34,043 nucleotides of DNA from Bacteroidia bacterium. Its GTDB lineage: Bacteria; Bacteroidota; Bacteroidia; Cytophagales; Cyclobacteriaceae. Under the pieces are notes generated by a model. The model was not told the origin of the DNA and ran no database searches. It saw only the letters and a list, made by a program, of their open reading frames with translations. The stretch is taken from the NCBI GenBank assembly GCA_030426345.1, contig JAUHYU010000057.1, positions 1-34,043 of the forward strand, given 5' to 3'. Positions 7,316-16,835 of the stretch are shown here, in pieces. The first letter of the stretch is position 1. Each line of letters starts with the position of its first letter. The translations under genes and the position numbers were made by a program.

Positions 7316-8857
7316 TCAAACATCTCCCAGCTGCTTCATTTTAAATTTATCGATGACAGGAGTTTCATGCTGCTCTACCATGATTTTTTGTATCTTTTCT
7401 ATAACATCAGGATGTCTCGCTGCGACATTTTCAAGTTCTCTCGGATCCTTTTCCAAATCAAACAATTCAATTTCCATATTCCCATCAAATATATCTTTGC
7501 GAAGCCCTTTCCACTTTCCCATGCGAACAGCCTGCTGCCCATTATACGATGGGAATTCCCAATATAGAAACTCGTGCTCACCCTGCAACTCAGAATTAAC
7601 TAGGGCAGGTAAAAAACTAATTCCGTCCGTTTTATAATCAGTTGAGATTCCTGCAACATCGCAAAGCGTAGGCAATACATCCCAAAAAGCGGAAATATGA
7701 TCAGAGGAAGTTCCCGGAGCAATTTTCCCAGGCCAAGAAGCAATCATTGGCACACGGATCCCTCCTTCATACATATAACCCTTGCCTCTTCCCTGCTCAC
7801 TTCTGAATGGTTTTGCGCTATCAAACCATGGGGAATCCGTACCTCCATTATACGTTGGTCCATTGTCTGAAGTGAAAACAATCAGCGTATTTTCATAAAT
7901 CCCGAGGTCTTTGAGCTGCTGCACAAGTTGTCCCACCTGATCATCGAGATAAGAGACCATAGCAGCATAAGCAGCGTGAGGGTATCTGTTCGGAAAGTAG
8001 CCATTTTGACCCAAATAGGGCTCTTCATCGCCAAATTTATCTACATACTTTTGCACCCACTCCTCTGGAGCCTGCAATGGCGCATGCGAAATTGGAGTTG
8101 CCCAATAGAGAAAAAAAGGATTTTCTTTGTTTTCCGTCACAAAAGAAGTGATTTCATCAAACATGAGGTCAGGAGAGTAATCATTCAGATTATACTTTGC
8201 ATAGCTTTCTAAATCCATTGGGTCAGCACCTTTGTCCAGCTTTGTATTGGGAGGGATAGTATCATTATTGAGGTATACCCGGTTCCTGTTTTTGTAAAGG
8301 TGCACGGGGTAGTAAGTGTGTGCCTGTCTTTGGCAATTATAACCATAGAAAAAATCAAATCCTTGGTCATTTGGTATGCCTTCGGTATGCGGCGCACCCA
8401 GCCCCCACTTGCCCACAACTGCGGTTTTGTATCCAGCCTCTTGTAATAATGTCCCAATTGTTACTGTTCCTTTCGGAATCGGTCTTTGTCCCTCCAGTGT
8501 AGAATCCTTGATCATTGCCACATAATCCCATACTGCTCCTCGCTCACGCCATTCATCATTTCCACGAACTAAGGCATGTCCCATATGCTTACCAGTCAAT
8601 AGCACACACCTCGATGGCGCACACACCGGCGCGCCTGCATAATGCTGGGTAAATTTCATCCCCTCTTTGGCCAATTGGTCAATATGGGGCGTTTCGATTT
8701 TTTGCTGGCCAAAAGCACCCAATTCTCCATACCCCAAATCATCGGCAAGAATATAAATAATATTTGGTTTAGGAGCGGGGTTATCTTCTGACTTACACGA
8801 TATAACAAAGACCGCTATCGAAACAACCCAAAAAATTGATGCAAATATTTTTTTCAT
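7316..8857 (-). CDS. Sulfatase (arylsulfatase family), lipoprotein
   Basis: A 513-aa type I sulfatase. The N-terminus 'MKKIFASIFWVVSIAVFVISC' is a lipoprotein signal with Cys21. 'IIYILADDLGYGELG' carries the Ca2+-binding Asp pair (D39, D40). The formylglycine motif is C79-A-P-S-R, so the enzyme needs a C-x-P-S-R modifying system (FGE/anSME) encoded elsewhere. Other family blocks are 'VGKWGLGAPHTEGIPNDQGFDFFYG' (Lys and His of the active site) and 'VFTSDNGPTYNGG'. It removes sulfate esters, probably from algal polysaccharide or glycan fragments, which suits a marine polymer degrader. No SusC/SusD pair lies beside it, so this is not a complete polysaccharide locus. Substrate cannot be read from sequence. 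Confidence 0.95.
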   Translation of the reverse strand: MKKIFASIFWVVSIAVFVISCKSEDNPAPKPNIIYILADDLGYGELGAFGQQKIETPHIDQLAKEGMKFTQHYAGAPVCAPSRCVLLTGKHMGHALVRGNDEWRERGAVWDYVAMIKDSTLEGQRPIPKGTVTIGTLLQEAGYKTAVVGKWGLGAPHTEGIPNDQGFDFFYGYNCQRQAHTYYPVHLYKNRNRVYLNNDTIPPNTKLDKGADPMDLESYAKYNLNDYSPDLMFDEITSFVTENKENPFFLYWATPISHAPLQAPEEWVQKYVDKFGDEEPYLGQNGYFPNRYPHAAYAAMVSYLDDQVGQLVQQLKDLGIYENTLIVFTSDNGPTYNGGTDSPWFDSAKPFRSEQGRGKGYMYEGGIRVPMIASWPGKIAPGTSSDHISAFWDVLPTLCDVAGISTDYKTDGISFLPALVNSELQGEHEFLYWEFPSYNGQQAVRMGKWKGLRKDIFDGNMEIELFDLEKDPRELENVAARHPDVIEKIQKIMVEQHETPVIDKFKMKQLGDV

Positions 8858-8962
8858 ACCTCAAGATTTACAAAAAAGTTAATATCAAAAAAAAATCAAA
8901 TTTAAAGCGTAAATTGAAATTACTTTTAAAACAAATACATAACAACAACAAAACCTCAATTG

Positions 8963-9133
8963 ATGGAAAACATTCTTTATATTTTAGCGATTGTCTGTGC
9001 AGTATGGGTAATATATGATGTATGGGCGGTGAACTCAAAGTTAGGAGCTCTCGGAAAAATTGTTTGGACTATTTTTGCACTTTTGTTTAGTATCGCCACT
9101 GCCATTGTCTATTATTTTATTGGCAGAAAATAA
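8963..9133 (+). CDS. Small PLDc_N-like membrane protein (56 aa)
   Basis: ATG at 8963 (TTGATGG context) opens a 56-codon frame ending in TAA at 9133. The product has two membrane segments: residues 4-23 ('ILYILAIVCAVWVIYDVWAV') and 33-53. Between them lies 'NSKLGALGKIVW', and the end is 'YYFIGRK'. This is the layout of the phospholipase D-nuclease N-terminal (PLDc_N) family: hydrophobic helix, D-x-W, G-K-x-x-W, and a closing Y-x-x-x-G-R. Stand-alone copies are common in Bacteroidota; their function is unknown. It lies alone between the divergent sulfatase gene and the sensor gene. Confidence 0.75.
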   Translation: MENILYILAIVCAVWVIYDVWAVNSKLGALGKIVWTIFALLFSIATAIVYYFIGRK

Positions 9134-9297
9134 CCTTGCTTTTATATATATATTTTTATCAAATTCATGATCCCAATTATCATAATCTGAATATAATATA
9201 TTTTTTATGTATTTTACAGCTAATTATAACAAGGAATTGATCAAATTACTGACACGACATTGATGCCTCCGTTTCATAGCTCATAGCAAAACAAGTA

Positions 9298-10890
9298 ATG
9301 CAAACCATCTATAATTTTTTTCTTTATAAATATAGAAGCAAGGATTTCTCCATTTTTTCGCATGCCAAACTGATTCTAAATTTTTGCTTGGTATCCTCCC
9401 TTTTTTCCTTATTCTATTTAGTTGTTGCCAACTATATAGACTTCCAAATTGCAATTATTATCATGCCAATATTGGCAGTTTTATTTCTATCCATAGCCCT
9501 CCTACTACGATCCGATCTGTCCCTGAATTTTATCTCTAACCTTTATTTGATACCGATCTATGTATCTGCCATTCTCATGATATACCGTTCAGGGATGATC
9601 TACTCCAGCATCACGCCATGGCTATCCTTCATTCCCTTATCCGCCAACTTGTTGATCAACAGAAAATCGGCTATCGTCTGGTTAATCGTTTGTTGCGCTA
9701 CAGTATTTGCATTTACCTACTTGCAAGATGTGTCCTATCAGACGCCCGCAATCTATGACAAAACCCATGAACTTGTCGTTAAGGCAATCGTATTTAATGG
9801 CCTCACAGGAATAATCCTGATCATCTCTATGATATTTCAAAAGGCCAACGACAACGTCTTATTGACACTCAAAGAAAAAAACGATCTGATTTCCTCTATA
9901 AATATGGAGCTTAAAAAAAGGCATGATGAGATAATTATTCAAAACAAGGAACTCAGGCATCAGAAGGACGAAATCTCTGCTCAAAGAGAATTTATTCGCT
10001 CAAAAAACAACGAACTGCTAGTAGCTCAGGATGAGCTCAATGACCTGATTGAAAAATTAACAACAACCCAGCACAAATTATCAAATAGGGAAGCCGAGAA
10101 CAGAAGTATCTTGGATGCAATTTATAAAACCCAGTTGCTTGTAGGAGAGACTGACCTCAACGGGAGATTTATTAAAGTCAGCCAATCAATTGTTGACTTT
10201 TTTCAAATGACGGAGCCTGAAATAATGAACAAAAACCTACCAGAACTCTGTCTGGAATTCGGTGATTTACAAGCGGATCCCGACGGGTTCAAGGAGTTTT
10301 GGAGGCTAGTAAAAGAGGGAGAAAACTTGAGTCATGAAACATTTTTTAATATAAACAACAAAGAATACTGGCTCAAAGAAAACTTCTTTCCAATAAATGA
10401 CAAACAAGGTGTAGTTGAAAAAATAATGATCATTTCGCAGGATATTACCACTATCAAAGAGCAGCAAAATGAAATTGGAATTTTAAACCAAGATCTCAAA
10501 AAACACATCACAAAAATTGAAAGGCAGAATGGACTTCTCATTACCCAAAGAAAGGAAATCGAAACCATCAATCAGGAATTAAAACAGAGTAACAAAGAGA
10601 TCAATTACGTCAATCAAAACTTAGAAGCTATCGTTGTGGAGCGAACGAAGCGCATCAAGAAGAAGAACGAGCAACTTTCAGAATATGCCTATATCAATGC
10701 ACACCTCCTCCGAGGACCTCTTTGTAGCATTCTTGGCCTTGTAAGTCTGTTGGAAAAAAATTCTAAACAACTGGAATCACCTATATTGCTACACCTCAAA
10801 AAATCCTCCAAAGAGTTGAAAGAAGTGATAGACAAAATCTCCAAAGCCATCGAATCAGGTACTGAATTCGATAGGAAACACGTTTCATAA
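9298..10890 (+). CDS. Histidine-kinase-like membrane sensor ending after the DHp domain
   Basis: A 530-aa protein. Residues about 20-185 hold six hydrophobic segments. Residues about 190-270 are a coiled coil rich in Lys, Glu and Gln. Residues about 272-385 form a PAS domain ('ILDAIYKTQLLVGETDLNGRFIKVSQSIVDFF'), with 'IMIISQDITTIKEQQNEI' as its C-cap. A second coiled coil follows to about 455, and then a DHp-like helix pair. The phospho-acceptor candidate is H469 in 'INAHLLRGPLCSILGLV' (H-x-x-R-x-P box). The protein stops at residue 530 with 'GTEFDRKHVS' and has no N, G1 or G2 boxes, so the ATP-binding (HATPase) domain is absent. It would need a partner kinase or act as a receiver-docking scaffold. 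The stop is followed 6 bases later by purU, so the pair is probably co-transcribed. Confidence 0.8.
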   Translation: MQTIYNFFLYKYRSKDFSIFSHAKLILNFCLVSSLFSLFYLVVANYIDFQIAIIIMPILAVLFLSIALLLRSDLSLNFISNLYLIPIYVSAILMIYRSGMIYSSITPWLSFIPLSANLLINRKSAIVWLIVCCATVFAFTYLQDVSYQTPAIYDKTHELVVKAIVFNGLTGIILIISMIFQKANDNVLLTLKEKNDLISSINMELKKRHDEIIIQNKELRHQKDEISAQREFIRSKNNELLVAQDELNDLIEKLTTTQHKLSNREAENRSILDAIYKTQLLVGETDLNGRFIKVSQSIVDFFQMTEPEIMNKNLPELCLEFGDLQADPDGFKEFWRLVKEGENLSHETFFNINNKEYWLKENFFPINDKQGVVEKIMIISQDITTIKEQQNEIGILNQDLKKHITKIERQNGLLITQRKEIETINQELKQSNKEINYVNQNLEAIVVERTKRIKKKNEQLSEYAYINAHLLRGPLCSILGLVSLLEKNSKQLESPILLHLKKSSKELKEVIDKISKAIESGTEFDRKHVS

Positions 10891-10896
10891 CAATTT

Positions 10897-11730
10897 ATGC
10901 ATTACATATTAAAAATAGATTGTCCTGACCAAAAAGGACTTGTCCATGGAATTTCGGGTATTTTATATGCTTCCGGGCTAAATATCACAGAAACAGAGGA
11001 ATTTGTTGACCATGAAAAAAATCAATTTTTCATGCGATCAGAAGTAGTTGGAAAACTGAATAGAGAGGAAATGCTTGAAAAGCTATCGGGCCTATTACCT
11101 CCTTCATCGAATATTCAGTTACATGAAAAAAGGAAAAAGAATATTATAGTTTTTATCACAAAAGAATACCATTGTATTGGAGATTTGCTGGTTAGGCATC
11201 ACTTTGGTGAATTGAATGCCAACATTCAGGCAATCATTAGCAACCACGCGCACTTGCAGGGGTTTTGTGAGAAATTCAACCTGCCTTTTCATCGCGTTTC
11301 TGCAGAAAAGATAGAGCGCCAAGAACACGAGACAAAGATTTCTAAAATCATTGATCAGTACCAACCAGAATTTCTGGTATTGGCAAAATACATGCGCATC
11401 CTAACTCCGGAATTTACGCATCGATATAAAAATAAGATCATAAATATTCATCATTCTTTTTTGCCGGCTTTCGTTGGCGCAAAGCCCTATGTACAGGCAT
11501 TTACGAGAGGTGTAAAGCTGATTGGAGCTACGGCACATTTTGTCAATGACAATCTCGATGAAGGTCCAATAATCACGCAAGATGTGATCCAGACCAATCA
11601 CAAAAATGATTCGAAAATGATGGCAAGAGCGGGAAGAGATGTTGAAAAAATTGTTCTTTCAAATGCTCTAAGGCTGGTTTTTGACGACCGGGTTTTTGTT
11701 TATAACAATAAAACCATCATTTTTCAATAA
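10897..11730 (+). CDS. purU: Formyltetrahydrofolate deformylase
   Basis: A 277-aa PurU of normal length. It hydrolyses 10-formyl-THF to THF and formate, balancing one-carbon units and supplying formate to purine synthesis. An N-terminal ACT domain (residues 1-80, 'LKIDCPDQKGLVHGISGILY') is followed by a formyltransferase-fold domain. Catalytic residues N183 and H185 lie in 'INIHHSFLPAFVGAKPY', and the late Asp in 'NDNLDEGPII' (D221). Only 6 bases separate it from the sensor gene upstream. It converges with the sugar dehydrogenase gene (15-bp gap), with no hairpin terminator visible between them. Confidence 0.96.
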   Translation: MHYILKIDCPDQKGLVHGISGILYASGLNITETEEFVDHEKNQFFMRSEVVGKLNREEMLEKLSGLLPPSSNIQLHEKRKKNIIVFITKEYHCIGDLLVRHHFGELNANIQAIISNHAHLQGFCEKFNLPFHRVSAEKIERQEHETKISKIIDQYQPEFLVLAKYMRILTPEFTHRYKNKIINIHHSFLPAFVGAKPYVQAFTRGVKLIGATAHFVNDNLDEGPIITQDVIQTNHKNDSKMMARAGRDVEKIVLSNALRLVFDDRVFVYNNKTIIFQ

Positions 11731-11745
11731 GTCAATTTCATGGAT

Positions 11746-13431
11746 TTAAGATGCATTTTTTCTCACATCCGCCACCTCATCCGGTGTGATGGCACTAGCA
11801 TCATTGCCGAAGCTTTGCCTGATAAAGGTGAGTACATCTGCAATTTGCTGATCTGATAAAAATGCCTGAGCTGCCATCACATTTTGATATATTTCGCCGT
11901 CGATTTCGATGGGATCACTTAGTCCATTGAGTACAACTTTGATCAATCGTTCTTTATCACCCAATACCCAATCTGTACCGGCCAGTGGCGGATTCATGCC
12001 CGGGGCACCCTTTCCGTTGGACATATGGCATGCCTGACAGAAACTATCATATACGGCTTTCCCAGCTACAAGCTTCTCATTTTCTATGGATTTTCCAGTG
12101 TTTTCTGAGGCTGATGGTGCGGTTAAGGCATTGCGCTTTTGTATGCCATTCGGATAGTACATGATCCTCCAGATGCGCCCCTTTTGCGAATCAGCCACAT
12201 ACAATGACCCATCTGGCCCTTCCGCCAAACCGCATGGGCGATAGACAGCATCTCCAGGACTTTCCAACGGTTTTTCCCCTTTGAAACCATCGGCAAAAAC
12301 CTCCCATTCGCCAGAGGGCTTCCCATTTTTCATAGGTACAAAAACAATTTTATAGCCCGCCTGATCATGCCCAAGCCTGTTCCACGAACCATGAAAAGCG
12401 ATAAATGCTCCGTTTTTATATTTCGCGGGAAACATATCTCCTTTATAAAATAACAAATCATTTGGCCCCCAGTGTCCCGGAAAAGCCATAACTGGAGGTT
12501 TAATCCCCTCACATCTTTCAGTTTTTACGCCATCTCCTCCATATTCCGGATTTAAAAATTTGGTATCTTCAAAAGGATCCCAATAACAATATGGCCAACC
12601 AAAATCATCCCCATCCTCAACTTCCAAAAATTCCTCTGCCGGTAATTCTACATTTTGTTCTTCGGTAAAATGCTCCGGCCAAAAGCGATGCAGGTCATCC
12701 CGACCATGTTGCACAGCAAATAGTTTGTTCGCCTCTGCATTCCATTGAATGGCTACAGCGTTCCTTATTCCCGTGGCGTACCTTTGCGATAGATCCTGTT
12801 TTTGTTCCAATTTATTTTCATCGAATTTCCAAATCCCTCCACGCGTTTCCAGTTCTACACAAGGATCAACCCCAGGCGAGCCTTTTGAGCGTTGTTCTTC
12901 CTGACAAGCATTGGATTGTGATCCTACATTCACATACATATTCCCTTTACCATCGAAAGTGAGTGGTTTTTCCATGTGGCCTGAGCCACCTACTAGATGC
13001 ACAAGCGTGTCAACGTGATTTGAAGGAAGCAATTGTCCCTCTACCATCGGAGATCTGTAAACCTCCGTTCGTGTGGAATAATACAAAAACCCATTGTGCA
13101 ATTCGATGCCCGTACCGGTCTTATCAGAAAATCCCTGCTGAATATCTGCACGGCCATCACCGGTTGTATCACGCAAGGCAATAATGCCATAGCCATCATC
13201 CGTATTCTTCCTAAGATGCACATACACATCACCGTTGGTGTTAACCACCAAATGACGTCCTCTTCCCAAGGTATCTGCCACGACCAATGCCCCAAAATTT
13301 TGGGAAAGGGATATTCCTCCATCACCTTCATCTGGAATTATTTCCTTTTTCACTTCTTCCTTTTCTGTGGAACAGGCGAATAAAATGATTGCTAAAAAAG
13401 ATATCTGAAATGCTCTAATTAGAATTTTCAT
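11746..13431 (-). CDS. PQQ-dependent sugar/sorbosone dehydrogenase fused to cytochrome c, lipoprotein
   Basis: A 561-aa fusion. The signal 'MKILIRAFQISFLAIILFACSTE' is a lipoprotein signal. Residues about 35-430 form a beta-propeller of the glucose/sorbosone dehydrogenase type: 'GGSGHMEKPLTFDGKGNMYVNVGS', 'RYATGIRNAVAIQW', 'HGRDDLHRFWPEHF' and 'GLAEGPDGSLYVADSQKGRIWRI' are its hallmarks. Residues about 445-545 form a cytochrome c domain with haem motif CQACH (C465-C468-H469) and probable axial Met M519 in 'YQNVMAAQAF'. Electrons from sugar or alcohol oxidation would pass internally to haem and then to a terminal oxidase. The exact substrate is unknown. It stands alone, convergent with purU and co-directional with the acyl-CoA ligase gene upstream. 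Confidence 0.9.
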   Translation of the reverse strand: MKILIRAFQISFLAIILFACSTEKEEVKKEIIPDEGDGGISLSQNFGALVVADTLGRGRHLVVNTNGDVYVHLRKNTDDGYGIIALRDTTGDGRADIQQGFSDKTGTGIELHNGFLYYSTRTEVYRSPMVEGQLLPSNHVDTLVHLVGGSGHMEKPLTFDGKGNMYVNVGSQSNACQEEQRSKGSPGVDPCVELETRGGIWKFDENKLEQKQDLSQRYATGIRNAVAIQWNAEANKLFAVQHGRDDLHRFWPEHFTEEQNVELPAEEFLEVEDGDDFGWPYCYWDPFEDTKFLNPEYGGDGVKTERCEGIKPPVMAFPGHWGPNDLLFYKGDMFPAKYKNGAFIAFHGSWNRLGHDQAGYKIVFVPMKNGKPSGEWEVFADGFKGEKPLESPGDAVYRPCGLAEGPDGSLYVADSQKGRIWRIMYYPNGIQKRNALTAPSASENTGKSIENEKLVAGKAVYDSFCQACHMSNGKGAPGMNPPLAGTDWVLGDKERLIKVVLNGLSDPIEIDGEIYQNVMAAQAFLSDQQIADVLTFIRQSFGNDASAITPDEVADVRKNAS

Positions 13432-13545
13432 GGCTCATCTGAAATCTATGGTACGAAAATATTGCTATGCGCAATTTATCCATTTCATGGAAAAATAAGG
13501 CTTTTTCATGGAGATTATATTTATCCCTTTCTCAGGGCAGAGTTG

Positions 13546-15231
13546 CTAAGCTTGCCCAATTTTCCCCTCCTCTTCCTCTTTGAGAATCCTTCTCAGGATT
13601 TTGCCTACGTTTGATTTTGGTAGTTCTGTTCTAAACTCCACTTCCCTCGGCACTTTGTATGGGGTCATGTTTGCTTTGCAATAGGAAATGATTTCCTCAG
13701 CAGTCAGTGATTGGTCTTTTTTGACAATAAATACTTTTACTTTTTCGGTAGACCTGGGGTCGCTCACACCAATAGCACCGACCTCCAGCACCTTTTCATG
13801 TGCTGAGATCACATTTTCCACATCATTTGGATAAACGTTAAAACCAGAAACATTGATCATTTCCTTTTTCCTGTCAACAATCTTCACAAACCCATCTTCA
13901 TCGATAAATCCAATGTCTCCAGTTTTAAAGTAGCCATTATAAAATACCAAACCTGTTTCTTCAGGTTTTTCCCAATATCCTTTCATCACTTGAGGGCCTT
14001 TGGCACAAATCTCACCTGGCGTACCAACAGGAACTTCATGGCCTTCATCGTCCATAATGACTATTTCTGTACTCGGAACCGGCAATCCTATGGTTCCAAT
14101 ACGCTCCGTGCCATCTATTGGGTTGCAACACAATACTGGGGCAGTTTCTGTAAGTCCGTACCCCTCTGCTAATGGGATTTTGGTGACTTCCTTCCATTTG
14201 ACCGCTACCGCATCTTGTACAGCCATTCCTCCCCCTACAGCAAGTTTGAATTTTGAAAAGTCGATTTTTTTAAATTCCGGTTGATTGAGTAAACCATTGA
14301 AAAGGGTATTCACTCCTGTCAATACAGTAAACGGATTCTTCTTCAATATTTTGATAAAGGCTGGCATATCTCTGGCATTGGTTACCAGCACGTTTTTTGC
14401 GCCAATTTTTAGCATAGAAAAACAGTTGACTGTGAGCGCAAATATATGGTACATTGGCAATGCCGTAATTATGGTCTCTTCCCCTTCTTTCAATTTAGGT
14501 ATCCACCAAGCACCAATCTGCTCTATATTTGCAATAACATTTCTATGCGTAAGCATCGCTCCCTTGGATATCCCGGTAGTGCCGCCGGTATATTGCAAAA
14601 AGACGGTATCGTTATGGTTTATGGCATGTTTTGTATAGTTTCCTTTTGCTCCTTTCTTCAGTGCATCGTTAAACTTAATCGCCCCGGGGAGCGTGTAGGG
14701 CGGTACCATTTTTTTGATGTGTTTCACCACAAAATTGACAAGAGGTTTTTTCAATCCACCAAGCAAGTCACCAATTTCTGTGATCACAATAGTTTTAATA
14801 TTTGTATCATCTATGATCTTTTCAAGGTTGTGAGCAAAGTTGGCCAATATCACAATGGCCGTTGCCCGTGAATCAACAAACTGATGCTTCATTTCCCTAG
14901 AGGTGTACAGCGGATTGGTATTGACCACAATCAAACCTGCTCGGAGCGCCCCAAAGACGGCCACAATCCATTGCAACAAATTAGGCATTTGCACAGAAAT
15001 ACGATCTCCCTTTTTCAACCCTGCCTCGTTCTGTAAGTAATCTGCAAATTGTCTTGAAAGCATATCTACTTCATGGAAACTCAATGTTTTTCCCATGCAT
15101 TCATAGGCACAACGGCCATCAAACCTTGAGAAGGTTTTCTCCAGTAAATCTATTATGGACGCGTATTTATCAGGATCAATCTCCTTTGGAATACCGGTTG
15201 GATAATTTTTAAACCAAGAATATTCTTGCAT
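13546..15231 (-). CDS. fadD: Long-chain acyl-CoA synthetase (AMP-dependent)
   Basis: A 561-aa member of the ANL superfamily, matching FadD in length. It activates fatty acids to acyl-CoA via acyl-adenylate. The P-loop-like motif 'QYTGGTTGISKGAMLTHRN' spans residues about 213-231. The A5 motif 'EGYGLTETAPV' and the A7-A8 region 'FKTGDIGFIDEDGFVKIVDRKKEMI' with hinge are intact. The catalytic Lys of the C-terminal lid is K544 in 'PKSNVGKILRR'. It has no signal peptide and acts at the inner face of the membrane. Neighbours on both sides are on the same strand but 110-155 bp away, so it is probably its own unit. The gene symbol follows family resemblance; chain-length preference is unknown. Confidence 0.92.
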   Translation of the reverse strand: MQEYSWFKNYPTGIPKEIDPDKYASIIDLLEKTFSRFDGRCAYECMGKTLSFHEVDMLSRQFADYLQNEAGLKKGDRISVQMPNLLQWIVAVFGALRAGLIVVNTNPLYTSREMKHQFVDSRATAIVILANFAHNLEKIIDDTNIKTIVITEIGDLLGGLKKPLVNFVVKHIKKMVPPYTLPGAIKFNDALKKGAKGNYTKHAINHNDTVFLQYTGGTTGISKGAMLTHRNVIANIEQIGAWWIPKLKEGEETIITALPMYHIFALTVNCFSMLKIGAKNVLVTNARDMPAFIKILKKNPFTVLTGVNTLFNGLLNQPEFKKIDFSKFKLAVGGGMAVQDAVAVKWKEVTKIPLAEGYGLTETAPVLCCNPIDGTERIGTIGLPVPSTEIVIMDDEGHEVPVGTPGEICAKGPQVMKGYWEKPEETGLVFYNGYFKTGDIGFIDEDGFVKIVDRKKEMINVSGFNVYPNDVENVISAHEKVLEVGAIGVSDPRSTEKVKVFIVKKDQSLTAEEIISYCKANMTPYKVPREVEFRTELPKSNVGKILRRILKEEEEGKIGQA

Positions 15232-15386
15232 TTTTCTGTCTGTAAAGTTTTAATATTTTTGGGGTGCTTCAAATAGTTTAAATTTAAAGAAATTAGCAAG
15301 CAATTATACGGCTGATTAGCGAAAAGAATGAGCTTATCCGTAATATTTGAAATCTGCACGAACACTGGTTTTCAATAAGAACTGGT

Positions 15387-16835
15387 TTATAACCCTTGTC
15401 TTCCCTCGCCAATCAAATACTTAACTCCCACAAAGCAAAGCACCACCATGAGCATCAATGCCGGTAATCCGCCGAGATTACTCAACATCTTCACACCATC
15501 GACCCCGGCATAGCTCACCATGACCCAAGCAACAAGCCCAACAACAACCCCCCATAGGTATTTGATAAAAGTAGGTGCTCCTGTCGATTGCTGGGACATA
15601 TCCTTGGTGCTGATAGATGACATGGCTTCGGTATTGGAATCTGCCGCTGTTACATAAGAAAGGAAAACTGCTAGGAGAAAAATAATAGTCAGCGCTCGCC
15701 CAAAAGGCAGGTGGTCAAAAATCTGATATATGATCACATTAGGGCCATGAGTGTTCAGCTCTTGAACCAATCCTGCGCCTTCATGCAGTTCAAAATACAG
15801 GGAAGTGCCGCTAAATATCGACATCCACAAAATACCAAATCCCGCAGGAATCCACCAGTTATATAAAATAAACTGGCGTACCGTGTAGCCGTAGGAAATC
15901 CGCCCCAGAAACAATGCCGTAATCGGTGCCCAAGCCATCCAGTTGGCCCAGTAAAATGTCGTCCATGCGTGCATCCAATCACCATCGCCAAATGCTCCAA
16001 GTGACAGACTGTGAGGTATAAAATTTATCGTGTAGGTCTCCAAGCCTTCCATTGCATTGGAAAGTATAAATGAAGTCGGCCCAACGATAAATACCACAGT
16101 ACAAATGATCAAAAAGATTGTGACGTTAATCCCGGAAAGAATGCGGATTCCTTTCAGTAGGCCAGAAGCCGCAGATATGGTAAAGGTGCCCACAATGGCA
16201 ATTCCGATGATTCCCAAGATCAGCGGTTTTTGGGATGGATCCATGGATTTTTGCATGCTTCCGGCAAGGCTCAACATCCCCACCCCCAATACCGCAGACA
16301 TGCCTGCGGCAAGCGCGAAAAGACAAATAGCGTCCAAGAATTTGATCATCCAACTATTTCCGTCCAGCTTTTTGAAGGGAAACAACATTGCTCCGAGGGA
16401 ATATTTTCGATTATGGTTATAATAACCAAGCGCAAACAACAATGCCGGAAGTGTATAGATCGCGTATGGCGTGATGCTCCAATGCATAAATACCGACGAC
16501 ATGGCAAACGCTGCTGTGCCCTTGACGGAATATGGAGGCGAACTAATGTGATACAACGGCTCAGAGACACCCCAAAAAAGAATACCAACGGCAATCGTTG
16601 TGCACAGAATAATGGAAAACCAGCGCCAGCGATTCAGCAAAGGAATAGCATCTTTTCCTCCTATCTTTATTTTCCCAATAGGAGAAAAATAAATAGCCGA
16701 GCAGAGGATCACCATTGCAAAGGATGTATAGCTAAAAAGCCAGTCAAATCGGCTTAAAATCCATGAATTGACCGAAGTGATTTTTTGCAGAAACACTTCC
16801 TTTTCCAACAAGCTGGCCAATAAGGCAAGCAGCAA
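15387..16835 (-). CDS. BCCT family betaine/choline/carnitine transporter; true start probably further upstream
   Basis: A sodium- or proton-coupled uptake carrier for compatible solutes such as glycine betaine or choline. Twelve membrane segments are expected. The family signature of tightly spaced Trp residues in TM8 is present as 'WTTFYWANWMAWAP', and 'AADSNTEAMSSIST' is the usual late motif. The start given is a TTG inside the first membrane helix, which would truncate it. The frame stays open upstream to about 16950 and encodes 'FKKFIQKINQPVFWPPFIL', which looks like a genuine BCCT N-terminus. There is no ATG, GTG or TTG in that extension; a CTG at 16899-16901 is the nearest unusual candidate. 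The gene may use a rare start or carry a start-codon change. Such a carrier fits a salt-exposed lifestyle. Confidence 0.88.
   Translation of the reverse strand: MLLALLASLLEKEVFLQKITSVNSWILSRFDWLFSYTSFAMVILCSAIYFSPIGKIKIGGKDAIPLLNRWRWFSIILCTTIAVGILFWGVSEPLYHISSPPYSVKGTAAFAMSSVFMHWSITPYAIYTLPALLFALGYYNHNRKYSLGAMLFPFKKLDGNSWMIKFLDAICLFALAAGMSAVLGVGMLSLAGSMQKSMDPSQKPLILGIIGIAIVGTFTISAASGLLKGIRILSGINVTIFLIICTVVFIVGPTSFILSNAMEGLETYTINFIPHSLSLGAFGDGDWMHAWTTFYWANWMAWAPITALFLGRISYGYTVRQFILYNWWIPAGFGILWMSIFSGTSLYFELHEGAGLVQELNTHGPNVIIYQIFDHLPFGRALTIIFLLAVFLSYVTAADSNTEAMSSISTKDMSQQSTGAPTFIKYLWGVVVGLVAWVMVSYAGVDGVKMLSNLGGLPALMLMVVLCFVGVKYLIGEGRQGL

Noticed and set aside
7104-7637. A 177-codon plus-strand frame
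   Set aside because: It lies antisense to the msrB and sulfatase genes, whose products are clear; composition is that of a shadow frame.
13486-13516. CATGGAAAAATAAGGCTTTTTCATGG as another motif copy
   Set aside because: It shares only CATGGA and GGCTTTTT with the dispersed motif; spacing differs, so I did not count it.
14446-14871. A 141-codon plus-strand frame in the acyl-CoA ligase gene
   Set aside because: It is a shadow of the ligase gene with no start context or family likeness.
16230-16757. A 175-codon plus-strand frame
   Set aside because: It is antisense to the BCCT transporter and is rich in Arg, Cys and His without a domain pattern.
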